A stretch of 49,615 nt of DNA from an uncultured Clostridia bacterium (GCA_944381215.1 CALWKF010000011.1:1-49615), one strand, 5' to 3'. Positions 24,999 to 33,786 are shown, numbered from the stretch's first letter. A program made the numbers and translations. Notes: generated by a model not told the origin, from the letters alone.

Positions 24999-26558
24999 AT
25001 GCGCGAATACACGCACGGCAAGACAAAGGTTTTCCCGCAGTACTACTACGAAAAGCCTTTTGTTCCGCTCGATGACCTGTACCAAAACCCGTCCCGCACG
25101 AGTTTCTTGCTGGTAAACCAAAACCTAATTAGCCCAAAAGAGGCACGCTGGTTACTAGGAAAAAAAGAGCGCACCGACACCTTCGGCCCGAGCCCTAGCG
25201 GGGTGGCAAAATTTGAATATTTTGAGGGCAGACTCTCTCCAATTGTTACCGCGGGAATTCAGCAGACCTATTTTGACAACGACTACGCAAAGCAAGGCAC
25301 GATTTTAAATAACCTGCGCTTTCTTGTTGGGGTCGACTACCAAAATTTGATGTATTATGCCGAGCGGAAGGAGTCCGAAAACCTCGTTCTGCGCATTTTG
25401 GAGCGCGACTACTATTTTCTCTGCAATTTGGCAGCGCGTGTGGTAATCGAGCGCATCACTTCGAACCCTACCCGCTCGAACGCTTCGATAAAGTTAAGCG
25501 AGCAGTTTAACAAGGTTGCACGTTTGCCCCTTACCTACACGCCAAATTTCACGACCTCGCTCGCAAACGAGGAATTTATGCTCGACTTCATTCAAAAAAA
25601 CATCCACTCCGACGCGGAACTGCGCGGTTCGATTTACCAGGCTATTGACCTCTTTCCCTTGGAGAAGCCCAGCCCCGACTATGTAACGAACTGGCGCGCG
25701 TACCTCGACATTCACTTGCGCGAAATGAACGGACTAACTCCGCCTTTAAGCCCTGACAAGCAAGTTAGTGTCATGGCAGACTTTACCCCAACCGCGAGAC
25801 TTGGCGACCTAATGGCCTCACTACCAAAAGAGAAGAGGCGTTTTGGCGTGGACGAAAAATATATAAAATCTAGCGATTTCGTCGACTTAACCAAGTTCTA
25901 CGGCCTAAATGATACCTTGAATGTATTCTACATGCCAAAAAGCGCGCTCGAAAATAAAGAGGGGCACACAGCTTTCATGACCATGCCCGAGCAAGACGCG
26001 TGCTTTTACGGGTACTCTCAGCGCGCGATGACCTACCGCTTTTTAAACACACTCGAGTACTTAGCGCAAAACCACCAAATCGAGCGTGAGACCGTGGACA
26101 TCCTTACCCCGATTCTGTACACAAATCTACTTGGCAACAAGGTGAACATGCTGGTCGACTTCGGTAAACTTTACTACATCGTTACCAACAACAGCCTAAA
26201 CACCCTGCGCCCGTACCTGTTTAGCCTAATCGAAGCGCAAAAGGCCAACCTAAACTGGGTGTACGCGGACCACTGCGAGAACTTGCAAACAGAATTGCCA
26301 AAGGCCCGCGACTTGATTAAACCTTGTCTTGCCACCACCACGCGCAAGCAGTACGACCTTAGCCGTTATACAAACACCTTGCAACCACAATTCGAATACG
26401 TCTTTTCGCGCCTGTATAGGCAGGACCGTCCCGACGCAATTGACTACAAAATCAAGGACGGCGGAAAATATAAATATTATTACCAAAAAATAAAAAACGA
26501 CATTAGCCCGCTTAACGAAAAAGATTTTTACCCAATTGAAGATTTTAGTAAATTCTAA
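24999..26558 (+). CDS. Hypothetical protein, 519 residues, no recognised family
   Basis: I do not recognise this protein. It is soluble, without signal peptide or membrane helix, and rich in aromatic residues, especially Tyr and Phe. It opens with MREYTHGKTKVFPQYYYEK and contains SPKEARWLLGKKERTDTFGP, a segment with alternating Asp/Tyr/Asn (FDNDYAKQGTILNNLRFL) and a basic, Tyr-rich C-terminus (DGGKYKYYYQKIKND). No HExxH, Walker, HTH or DDE motif is visible. The gene is clearly real: a 17-spaced promoter, AAGGAAG before the ATG, codon use like neighbouring core genes and a terminator over its stop. It is monocistronic between valS and the SipW-like gene. Confidence 0.7.
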   Translation: MREYTHGKTKVFPQYYYEKPFVPLDDLYQNPSRTSFLLVNQNLISPKEARWLLGKKERTDTFGPSPSGVAKFEYFEGRLSPIVTAGIQQTYFDNDYAKQGTILNNLRFLVGVDYQNLMYYAERKESENLVLRILERDYYFLCNLAARVVIERITSNPTRSNASIKLSEQFNKVARLPLTYTPNFTTSLANEEFMLDFIQKNIHSDAELRGSIYQAIDLFPLEKPSPDYVTNWRAYLDIHLREMNGLTPPLSPDKQVSVMADFTPTARLGDLMASLPKEKRRFGVDEKYIKSSDFVDLTKFYGLNDTLNVFYMPKSALENKEGHTAFMTMPEQDACFYGYSQRAMTYRFLNTLEYLAQNHQIERETVDILTPILYTNLLGNKVNMLVDFGKLYYIVTNNSLNTLRPYLFSLIEAQKANLNWVYADHCENLQTELPKARDLIKPCLATTTRKQYDLSRYTNTLQPQFEYVFSRLYRQDRPDAIDYKIKDGGKYKYYYQKIKNDISPLNEKDFYPIEDFSKF

Positions 26559-26569
26559 AATCTTTTTAT
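26539..26569 (+). terminator. Terminator of the 519-residue gene
   Basis: AAGATTTTA (26539-26547) pairs with TAAAATCTT (26556-26564) and runs into TTTATTTTT. The stop codon TAA lies in the right arm. Confidence 0.75.
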
Positions 26570-26881
26570 TTTTATAAAAAATTACTAATTTTTTGCATTT
26601 TTTTGTTATTTTTTACGATTTTTTCGCAATTTTTATTATTTTTCTTTAAATTTTAATTTATTGAAATAAAAATAGTAAAATTTTTTTATAGTATAAAATT
26701 AACTTAATATTTTGATTTTTATTATATTTTATTTAAATTTATTTTTCTACTTAATTTTTATTAAAATTCTCTTCCACTTACTTTTTATTTTAATTTACAA
26801 TTTAAATAATTTTTTTGATTTTAAGATTTTTATTAATAATTTTTTAGTATAGTGAATAGATTAGTAAAGGGCGAAAAATTT
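26570..26881. other. AT-rich spacer
   Basis: About 310 bases of A/T with repeated words such as TTTTTTGCATTTTTTTG and TTTTTCGCAATTTTTATT, similar to those near 5890, 6830 and 44340. A weak -10 (TATAGT near 26848) may serve the following gene. No gene is visible. Confidence 0.5.
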
Positions 26882-27340
26882 ATGAAAATACATATTTTTT
26901 ACGTTTTTTCCGCATTTTTTTGCGTTTTTTTGATAATTTTCACAATTTTTTTACTTTTTGGACAATTTAGTCTTGGAGTGGTGCAGAGTAGCAGTATGGC
27001 ACCCACACTACAAAAGGGCGAACTAATTGTGTTTAGCGCGCAAGCCGAATATAAAACGGGCGACATCGTGTGCTATATAGACGACTCGAGGCTGACCGCC
27101 CACCGAATAACTTTAATAAATGACGATTTGGTCATCACCCAAGGCGACAACAGCACCACAACTAGCACCCTCCCAACCTCGAAAATTTTAGGCAAAGTTA
27201 TTCTAAATTCTGCATTTTTAGGTCAAATTTTCGCATTTTTTCAACATTTTTGGGGTATTTTCGTTATTTTTCTAATAATTTTGATAATTTTTTACTTTTA
27301 CAAAAGAAAAACTACATCTAAAAATAGATGCAGTAAATAA
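26882..27340 (+). CDS. SipW-like signal peptidase I (archaeal/ER type)
   Basis: S26 membrane serine peptidase of 152 residues. A membrane helix at about residues 8-32 is followed by the catalytic segment VVQSSSMAPTLQKGEL with Ser38 before Met. The second catalytic residue is His74 (TAHRITLI), not Lys, which defines the ER/archaeal subtype seen in Bacillus SipW. ITQGDNS provides the conserved Asp. A second helix near the C-terminus (FWGIFVIFLIILIIFYFY) and a basic tail end the protein, as in SipW. SipW-type enzymes process special substrates such as biofilm fibre proteins; no such substrate is adjacent here. The ATG at 26882 is preferred over the GTG at 26852, which has no ribosome site. Confidence 0.85.
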   Translation: MKIHIFYVFSAFFCVFLIIFTIFLLFGQFSLGVVQSSSMAPTLQKGELIVFSAQAEYKTGDIVCYIDDSRLTAHRITLINDDLVITQGDNSTTTSTLPTSKILGKVILNSAFLGQIFAFFQHFWGIFVIFLIILIIFYFYKRKTTSKNRCSK

Positions 27341-27540
27341 TCTTGCAATTTTGCTAAATGAGTTAATTCTTATATTTAAATTCTATCGTTGTGTATTATT
27401 TGCTTAATTTCTCCATAGAAAAATATAATTTTATATGGTATTTTAAGGCCACTTATTTTAAATTATATTATATCAATTTAATATTCACTTTATTTATGTA
27501 ATTTTTAATAAGGCCACTTTATAATTCTAATTTTTTAATT

Positions 27541-28572
27541 TTACAGTGCCACTTTTACACCATAAATATGTTTTTCAGATTCCTTTATAATATTTGCCAT
27601 GGTGCGCACTACATTGACGGGGTCGATTCCTGAGGCCGTCTCCCCTGACAGCATTGTGGCGGTCGCCTCATCGTAAATCGCGTTTGCCACGTCATTTACT
27701 TCGGCGCGAGTGGGACGAGTAGAATTAGTCATACTTTCGAGCATCTCGGTAGCCACGACGCACGTTTTCTTTTTGACATTACACAGCGAAATCAACTTTT
27801 TTTGAATCGGCGGAATTTTCTCTAACGGAATCTCGACGCCCAAGTCCCCGCGCGCCACCATTAGCCCGTCGCTGACATCGAGAATTTCCTCGGCGTGCTT
27901 GACCCCAGAGGCGTTCTCGATTTTTGAAATAATTTGAATATTCTCGCCACCGTTTTCGGTCAAAAACTTGCGAATATCGAGGACATTTTGCCTGTTGCTG
28001 ACAAAACTAATAGCCAAAAAGTCCGCGTGGTTTTTGATTGCAAACTTGATATCAATCTTGTCGGCCTCCGAAATATACGGCGTACTAGGCACCAGCCCTG
28101 GCACATTCAGCCCCTTGTGGTCGGACAACTTCCCACCAAACAGTACTCGGCAGTGAATGTCCGTGCGGGTTACCTTTTCGACCTCGAAAATCATCATGCC
28201 GTTGTTTGCGTAAATTTTGTCGCCCGCCTTGACCTCGTTAACCAACTGCGGATACCTAAGCCCCACAACCTTCTCATCACCCTCGACCGCGCGACTCGTG
28301 AAGGTAAATTTATCGCCTTCGACGAGCATTACACTGCCGTTTCGAAAGGTGCTGATGCGAATCTCGGGCCCCTTGGTGTCAATCATGAGTTTGACCTTCC
28401 CCGCATCGCGCAAGGGCTGTAATTTGTCAATCAACCCCTGGTGCGATTCCAGTGTTCCGTGGCTCATATTCAGGCGCGCCACGTCCATGCCTTCTTTGTT
28501 CATTTCTGCCATAATGCTGGCATCGTCGCACGCAGGTCCGAGCGTGCAAATAATCTTTGTAATTCTCTTCAT
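27541..28572 (-). CDS. pyk: Pyruvate kinase lacking the C-terminal regulatory domain
   Basis: Transfers phosphate from PEP to ADP in glycolysis. The 343 residues cover the catalytic A barrel and the B lid: R33, N35 and S37 (ARLNMSHG), DTKGPEIR (65-72), ISKIENASG with the catalytic Lys, ARGDLGVE with the metal-binding Asp, and ATEMLESM with the substrate-binding Thr. The protein ends soon after ATATMLSGETASG, so the roughly 120-residue C domain that carries effector control and tetramer contacts is missing; the usual length is 470 or more. No C-domain remnant lies downstream. There is no ribosome site; the -10 box TATAAT ends only eight bases before the ATG, so the mRNA is probably leaderless. 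A divergent small gene and a divergent PPDK follow upstream. Confidence 0.9.
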   Translation of the reverse strand: MKRITKIICTLGPACDDASIMAEMNKEGMDVARLNMSHGTLESHQGLIDKLQPLRDAGKVKLMIDTKGPEIRISTFRNGSVMLVEGDKFTFTSRAVEGDEKVVGLRYPQLVNEVKAGDKIYANNGMMIFEVEKVTRTDIHCRVLFGGKLSDHKGLNVPGLVPSTPYISEADKIDIKFAIKNHADFLAISFVSNRQNVLDIRKFLTENGGENIQIISKIENASGVKHAEEILDVSDGLMVARGDLGVEIPLEKIPPIQKKLISLCNVKKKTCVVATEMLESMTNSTRPTRAEVNDVANAIYDEATATMLSGETASGIDPVNVVRTMANIIKESEKHIYGVKVAL

Positions 28573-28580
28573 AATAATTT

Positions 28581-28609
28581 ATTATACTAAATTTCGTCAA
28601 AATATACAA
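28581..28609 (-). promoter_or_regulatory. Leaderless-type promoter of pyk
   Basis: On the minus strand TTGTAT (28609-28604), 17-base spacer, TATAAT (28586-28581), then eight bases to the ATG. Transcription would start at or within about two bases of the start codon. Confidence 0.6.
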
Positions 28610-28708
28610 ATTTTTTGTAGCCTTTTGCGGTAAAATTACAAAAAGTAAAATAAAATTAGACAAACATTCGCACTAAGTATAATTTTTGTATATAGTGGTC
28701 AAATTTGT

Positions 28709-28737
28709 TTGCTTTTTTTACATATTTCGCGTATAAT
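28709..28737 (+). promoter_or_regulatory. Promoter of the 54-residue gene
   Basis: TTGCTT (28709-28714), 17-base spacer, TATAAT (28732-28737), about 22 bases before the start codon; divergent from the pyk promoter. A TATAGTGGTCAAATTTG word of the AAATTTTG repeat family lies just upstream. Confidence 0.65.
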
Positions 28738-28759
28738 CTTAACGAAGAGGTGATTGAGT

Positions 28760-28924
28760 ATGAAAAATGTTAGAATGTTAAAGATTGATGACCCAAAGGT
28801 CGAAGCCACCCCTTACCCAGAAATTTTGCCCCAATATGCTGACATGTTACGCAAGATGAAGGACCGCCTCTACCGCGTCAACTTGCGTAAAACTCCCGAG
28901 CCCGTGGCAAAAAGCGCACATTAA
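28760..28924 (+). CDS. Small protein of 54 residues, unknown function
   Basis: A short gene too small for many gene finders. It begins MKNVRMLKIDDPKVEATPYP, is basic in its second half (LRKMKDRLYRVNLRKTPEP) and ends VAKSAH. It has no membrane helix, signal peptide or cysteine. Support is strong for its size: a TTGCTT-17-TATAAT promoter, GAGGTG seven bases before the ATG, coding-like codon choice similar to nearby core genes, and a terminator whose stem starts in the last codons. It is divergent from pyk across a short shared control region. A small RNA- or protein-binding regulator is possible, but nothing in the sequence proves it. Confidence 0.7.
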   Translation: MKNVRMLKIDDPKVEATPYPEILPQYADMLRKMKDRLYRVNLRKTPEPVAKSAH

Positions 28925-28941
28925 GTGCGCTTTATTTTTTT
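28912..28941 (+). terminator. Terminator of the 54-residue gene
   Basis: AAGCGCAC (28912-28919), loop ATTAA, GTGCGCTT (28925-28932), then TATTTTTTT. The loop contains the stop codon. Confidence 0.85.
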
Positions 28942-29239
28942 AACTATTTACTTAAAAATCTTATATTTAATTTAAAAAACTTTATTTGTATATTTATAGT
29001 ATTTTAAATTAATTATTATTTTTTCTATATTTTATTTGATTTTTTATATATTATTATATGAATAACTATATTAAAAAATTTATTTTGCTTTCTTATAAAA
29101 ATACAAACACCTTTATTGGTGTTTGTATTAATATTTTAGATAAATTCCTTTATTTTATACATATTTATTAAAAATTTTTTTATTTTTTGCGTAATTATTA
29201 AAAATTTCTTAATTTAATATTTATTAAATTTTTTTATTT
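28942..29239. other. AT-rich spacer between convergent genes
   Basis: Apart from the hairpin at 29100-29129 this is plain A/T-rich sequence with repeated ATTAAAAATTT words. No gene is visible. Confidence 0.5.
29100..29129 (-). terminator. Terminator of the PPDK gene
   Basis: AATACAAACACC and GGTGTTTGTATT pair perfectly over 12 bases around TTTATT; the minus strand continues TTTTATAAG. It lies about 110 bases after the stop. Confidence 0.7.
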
Positions 29240-31840
29240 TTATTGTTTTATTTGGGCTTCGGCTAAGATTGCAGAAGGAATTTTGTTAGGTGCGCAACTA
29301 ATGCAGTCGATTTTGAGCCTGCTAGCCAGCCTCAAAGTCTCGGGGTCTGCCGTCTGGTCGCCAAGTAGCCAAATGCGCATACGAGGCTTTACCGAACGCA
29401 CGCGCTCGACCGCGATTTCCATTAACTCGCTGACACCTATCTTGTCGACGCTCGCAAACGGGTCGGTAAACAGAAGGCTGTCGGCGTAATACTCCTTTAA
29501 AAATTTCGTACAATCGTCGCGACTATACCCAAACGTGAGTTGCGTGAGGTCGTTTACCCCAAAGCACACAAAGTCGGCAACCTCGGCAAGTTTATTTGCA
29601 ATCAAGCACGCGCGCGGAGTCTCAATCATGCACCCGATTTCGTAGGCAAAGTCGAATTTAATCTTGTCGGACAGTGCCGAAACAGCCTTTTTAATCTCGT
29701 ACGCCACCGCCTCAAACTCGGGCACCAAGGAAACAAGTGGCACTAGGAAGCGAATCTTCGGGGTGCGTCTCTTGCGACGACGAGTCTCCAACATCGCATT
29801 TATCACAGCAGTAACCTGGACATTGATGAGTTCGGGGTACATAATCAGCAATCTGCACCCGCGAATGCCCAAGACTGGGTTCGTCTGAGTTAGGTTATTT
29901 ACAGCCTCTTTAATAGCATCAAAACTTACACCCATATCGCGGGCAATCGCGCGCAAAGCGTTCTGCGAAGACGGGATAAATTTGTGGAATTGCGGGTCCA
30001 TAAGCCTAACGGTTACCTCGTTATCGCCCACCACGTTAAACAAGTCCACAAAGTCAGCAGTTTGCGACTTTAATATGCTTTTTAAGGCACTATCCCGCGT
30101 TTTTTTGTCGGTAGCCAGCAAAAATTCGCGTATTGCACTAATTCGGTCGGCCTTGAAAAACATGTTTTCCGTGCGCACTAGACCTACGCCCTCGGCCCCT
30201 AAATCAAAGCCTCGCCTTACCTTTTCGGGAGTGTCGGCATCGGTGTAAATCGGTATAGTGAGGCTGGGGCGCGCCCAGTCAATAATGGTCCCCAGCTCGC
30301 CTGTCAACCCAGGCTCAAATAGTGGCAGAGCCTCGCCGTAAACGACACCGCGCTCGGCATCCATACTAATTATATCGCCCTCGTGGTAGTTCATCCCGCC
30401 GAGCTTAATCGAGTGCGTGTTCTCGTTGATGCTCAGTCGCTTGCACCCAGTGATGCACGGCAGGGCAATCGCGCGGGACACAACACCTGCGTGGCTGTTT
30501 GTACCTCCGTTTAGGGTAATCAAGCCCTCCGCCACGGCGATTCCCTCAGCGTCTTGCGGGTTCGTGCTCTCGCGAATTAAAATTACGGGCTTGCCTTCGC
30601 TCGCATATTCAAGGGCCATTGCGGGTGACAACGCAATCGCTCCACTCGCGCAACCAGGGTAAGCGCACAAGCCCTCCCCCAGTACACGCGCCGAAGCCAC
30701 CCTTTCACTAGAAAAGACGGGCTGTAATAGGTTTTTGATTCCCTCGGCATTGACGTGTTGTAACGCCTTTTTGCGAGTAAACACGCGCGAGGAAGCAAGG
30801 TCGACAGCAATCTTTACCGAGGCCTGTGGAGTGCGCTCGGCAGACTCGACTTGCATTAGGTAGAGCTTGTTCGATTGCAGGCAGAACTCGATTGACACGG
30901 CGTCCTGGAAGTAGTGCTCGAGCTTGTGGCAGACGTCGCAAATTTCGGTGTACGCCGCAGGGTAAGCCTTTTTAATCTCGGCCATATCGTATGTAACTCG
31001 CGATTTTAACAGGTTTTTATCTTGCGAACGGCGGACAAACTCGCCAGTTATTTCGTTTGCGCCAGTAATTAGGTTCCGCGAGTGCGCCACTCCCACACCG
31101 CTCTCCATGTCGTAGTTGCCGTACACCATCGCCTGGACGGTTACCGCGCACCCAACTTCCTCGGGAATATTATTGATACGCCTGTACGCGCGCGCACGCG
31201 GGCTCTCAAAACTGTTTAGCCCTGCCTTGATTGCCTCGACGACTTGACTGCGAACGTCTTGTGGGAAGGCAACCTTCATTTCTTTTCGGTAAATTTTTTT
31301 GAATTGCGAGATGATTTTTTGCAACATTTCGGGCTCGGGCGTGCCCGCGTTGTCTATGCGAATGCGGTTTTCGGCCTCGCGAAATTCGTTCGTATCTAGA
31401 CCAGCCACAATCGTCGCGTAATCACGAATGAATCGGCAGTAAATTTCCCAAGCGAACACGGGGTTTTTCGTGGCCCTCAAAATTTTCGAAACAATCTCGT
31501 CATTTAGGCCGATGTTTAGTACCGTCCTAGCGAGCCCGCGCATTTTGGTGCTTGCCCCCGTGCGCATGCTAAATAGTAGTGGCTTTTCTCCGTCGCCTAG
31601 GTACAGGCCGACCTCGTTTTCTATCTTCTTTATCGACCGCCAAATCTGCTCCAAAAAGTCGTTTGTAAAAGTGCATTTACTCTCCAAAAACTTACGACAG
31701 CCCTCGGTAGAAATCGTAAAGCCCACTGGCACTGGCATTCCCATTTGCGTCATGGTGGCGAGATTCCCGCCCTTGATTCCCAGTAGCGAAATGTCGCCAA
31801 CACTACCCTCGGTAAAATCAAAAACGTATTTTTTTGACAT
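29240..31840 (-). CDS. ppdK: Pyruvate phosphate dikinase homologue with altered active-site residues
   Basis: The family interconverts PEP, AMP and PPi with pyruvate, ATP and Pi. The 866-residue protein has the full PPDK layout: ATP-grasp half (GIKGGNLATM, SMRTGAS with R93), swivelling His domain (GGTNSHAG, H450) and PEP barrel (R556 in RTENMFF, R612, MIE with E740, GVNDL with N763 and D764). Compared by a constant offset of five with the Clostridium symbiosum enzyme, three key residues differ: Asp321 is Ser316, Arg337 is Glu332 (MQVE for LQTR) and catalytic Cys831 is Leu826 (WLLGDQTADP for GICGEHGGDP). The usual TSH before the His is NSH. The frame is intact and uses normal codons, so this is not a sequencing slip. 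It may be inactive, regulatory or specialised; a second PPDK may exist elsewhere. Confidence 0.85.
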   Translation of the reverse strand: MSKKYVFDFTEGSVGDISLLGIKGGNLATMTQMGMPVPVGFTISTEGCRKFLESKCTFTNDFLEQIWRSIKKIENEVGLYLGDGEKPLLFSMRTGASTKMRGLARTVLNIGLNDEIVSKILRATKNPVFAWEIYCRFIRDYATIVAGLDTNEFREAENRIRIDNAGTPEPEMLQKIISQFKKIYRKEMKVAFPQDVRSQVVEAIKAGLNSFESPRARAYRRINNIPEEVGCAVTVQAMVYGNYDMESGVGVAHSRNLITGANEITGEFVRRSQDKNLLKSRVTYDMAEIKKAYPAAYTEICDVCHKLEHYFQDAVSIEFCLQSNKLYLMQVESAERTPQASVKIAVDLASSRVFTRKKALQHVNAEGIKNLLQPVFSSERVASARVLGEGLCAYPGCASGAIALSPAMALEYASEGKPVILIRESTNPQDAEGIAVAEGLITLNGGTNSHAGVVSRAIALPCITGCKRLSINENTHSIKLGGMNYHEGDIISMDAERGVVYGEALPLFEPGLTGELGTIIDWARPSLTIPIYTDADTPEKVRRGFDLGAEGVGLVRTENMFFKADRISAIREFLLATDKKTRDSALKSILKSQTADFVDLFNVVGDNEVTVRLMDPQFHKFIPSSQNALRAIARDMGVSFDAIKEAVNNLTQTNPVLGIRGCRLLIMYPELINVQVTAVINAMLETRRRKRRTPKIRFLVPLVSLVPEFEAVAYEIKKAVSALSDKIKFDFAYEIGCMIETPRACLIANKLAEVADFVCFGVNDLTQLTFGYSRDDCTKFLKEYYADSLLFTDPFASVDKIGVSELMEIAVERVRSVKPRMRIWLLGDQTADPETLRLASRLKIDCISCAPNKIPSAILAEAQIKQ

Positions 31841-32154
31841 AACAACCTCTTTATGTTTAATTAATTATAGTATAACAAATTAAAACAAAAAAGTAAAAAC
31901 AAATTAGTAGAAAATAACAAAAAATCAATTTATTTTAAGTTTGATTTTGGGACGAGTTTTTGCTTAAATTAAGCACGCAATTTACCGCAATACTTATTGA
32001 CAAAGCATGGCTAATTTGCTAAAATATACCTCGATATTAGGCCATAAAAAATCGCTAAAATTTTTGCTAAAATTTATAAAAAATTATAAAAAAATTGAAA
32101 AAATAGCAAAAAAATCGATTTTTTACGCCTTTTTATTCAATTTTGGAGGAAAAA
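31841..32154. other. Divergent promoter region between PPDK and gltX
   Basis: Contains the gltX promoter (31997-32025) and a gltX leader of about 120 bases with repeated words (CGCTAAAATTTTTGCTAAAAT) akin to the AAATTTTG repeat family. The PPDK ribosome site (AAAGAGGTTGTT) lies just before its ATG; its promoter is not clear. Confidence 0.5.
31997..32025 (+). promoter_or_regulatory. gltX promoter
   Basis: TTGACA (31997-32002), 17-base spacer, TAAAAT (32020-32025). Confidence 0.7.
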
Positions 32155-33591
32155 ATGAAAAAAATTGTAACGCGTTTTGCGCCGAGTCCCACGGGATATA
32201 TGCACATTGGAAATTTGCGTACTGCCCTGTATTCATACCTACTCGCAAGACATAATGGCGGTAAATTTATTTTACGCATTGAGGACACCGACCGCAAGCG
32301 CTTTATACCAGGTGCAGAAGAAATAATTCTTAACACCCTAAAAATGACTGGTTTAAACTACGATGAAGGTCCAGACATTGGAGGACCTAATGGACCGTAT
32401 CGCCAAAGCGAGCGCAAAGACATTTACCTAAAATACGCACAAGATTTGCTCAACAACGGAAATGCGTATTACTGTTTTTGTAGCAAAGAGGAGGACACTG
32501 ACAGCCCTGAGGGACACAAATGCGACTGTTCCGCTCTCAGTCCCGAGGAAGTTAAAGCAAATCTTGTCGCAAACAAGCCTTATGTTATTCGCCAGCGAGT
32601 ATCAAAAGAAGGAACTACCACCTATCACGACCATATTTTTGGTGACATTTCTATTGAAAACTCAACCATGCAAGACATTGTACTAATTAAATCAGATGGT
32701 TATCCTACCTACAATTTTGCGCACATTATTGATGACCATTTAATGGGAATTAACACTGTGGTGCGCGGTAGCGAATATCTAACCAGCACAGCACAGTATG
32801 TCGCTCTACACAAAGCACTTGGCTGGGAGACTCCTGAATATTACCACTTGCCACTGATTATGGGGCGAAACGCAGACGGCGAGGTTAGCAAACTGTCAAA
32901 ACGGCACGGAGCGGTTAGTTTTGCCGACCTAGTAGAGCAAGGATATTTGCCAGAAGCAATTATAAATTATATTGCATTACTCGGGTGGCACCCAAAAGAT
33001 GATGAACTAGAATTTTTAACTCTCAATGAATTAGTACGCGAATTTGATGCTGACGACATCCGCAAGTCCGCCGCAATTTTCGACTACGACAAATTAAAGT
33101 GGATGAACGCACATTATATCGCTGGTTTAAGCCTTGAAGAGTTCGACATCCGCGCAAAGCCGTATATTGATAAAGTGATTACGCGCGACCTTGCCGATTA
33201 CGAAGCATTACTAAAACTTTTGCAACCACGCGTGCAAATTTTGAGCGAAATTCCCGAAAAAATTGAGTTTTTCCAAGCAATGCCCGACTTCGACCTCAAT
33301 TTACTCGCAAATGACAAGAAAAAGACGACCCTAGATAACGCCCGCGAGATTTTGAAAAACAGTATCGAGATACTCCAAGGGGTCGGCGCGTGGGAGAATG
33401 AATTATTGTTTAACAAATTAAACGAAGTTGCCTCCACATTAAATCTCAAACCCATGTCGGTTATGTGGGTGGTGCGCCTAGCCGTTTCGGGAAATCTCGT
33501 AACCGTCGGTGGTGCCACTGAAATTATGGAAGTACTAGGAAAAGAAGAGAGCCTTGACCGCCTCATCCGCACCCTCGACCGCTTACAATAA
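32155..33591 (+). CDS. gltX: Glutamyl-tRNA synthetase
   Basis: Class I synthetase of 478 residues that attaches glutamate to tRNA-Glu (and to tRNA-Gln in organisms using the amidotransferase route). The motif HIGN (17-20) lies in APSPTGYMHIGNLRTA, and KLSKR (246-250) is the KMSKS equivalent. C107-x-C109 and C123-x-C125 form a zinc site in the acceptor-binding region, as in E. coli GluRS. The anticodon-binding helical domain follows to the C-terminus. The ATG at 32155 has GGAGG at five bases. Codons are somewhat richer in A/T than in the neighbouring valS and typA. A composite repeat begins nine bases after the stop. Confidence 0.96.
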   Translation: MKKIVTRFAPSPTGYMHIGNLRTALYSYLLARHNGGKFILRIEDTDRKRFIPGAEEIILNTLKMTGLNYDEGPDIGGPNGPYRQSERKDIYLKYAQDLLNNGNAYYCFCSKEEDTDSPEGHKCDCSALSPEEVKANLVANKPYVIRQRVSKEGTTTYHDHIFGDISIENSTMQDIVLIKSDGYPTYNFAHIIDDHLMGINTVVRGSEYLTSTAQYVALHKALGWETPEYYHLPLIMGRNADGEVSKLSKRHGAVSFADLVEQGYLPEAIINYIALLGWHPKDDELEFLTLNELVREFDADDIRKSAAIFDYDKLKWMNAHYIAGLSLEEFDIRAKPYIDKVITRDLADYEALLKLLQPRVQILSEIPEKIEFFQAMPDFDLNLLANDKKKTTLDNAREILKNSIEILQGVGAWENELLFNKLNEVASTLNLKPMSVMWVVRLAVSGNLVTVGGATEIMEVLGKEESLDRLIRTLDRLQ

Positions 33592-33599
33592 ATAAATTA

Positions 33600-33700
33600 C
33601 TGGGCTGGCGCGAGAACATATGTTTCTAATTGTAATAATCACTTGCGCGCCAGACTTCCCGTAAACGGGAAGGCATCCTGAGCCTCGACCCGCGGTGCGA
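33600..33700 (+). repeat. Interspersed composite palindromic repeat, copy B1
   Basis: Starts CTGGGCTGGCGCGAGAA (ACTGGG from 33600). CTGGCGCG (33605-33612) pairs with CGCGCCAG (33646-33653) around an AT-rich loop. CTTCCCG-TAAA-CGGGAAG (33655-33672) follows, then GCATCCTGAGCC. The same order is seen at 41963-42047. No gene lies in 33592-34123. Confidence 0.75.
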
Positions 33701-33786
33701 AGTCGCACACACGATAATTAAAGCATAGCCGTACTAACAACAAGCCGTATCAACAAAATAGTGCGTATTTGTATTATAATAATTAC

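Noticed and set aside
24999..26558. The 519-residue protein as a fifth member of the metalloprotease family
   Set aside because: It has no HExxH, no EEGxVE and no WN-x3-SN-x-QLRRE motif.
29240..31840. PPDK changes as a frameshift or assembly artefact
   Set aside because: The frame is continuous, codons look normal and motifs before and after the altered blocks are intact, so local error is unlikely.
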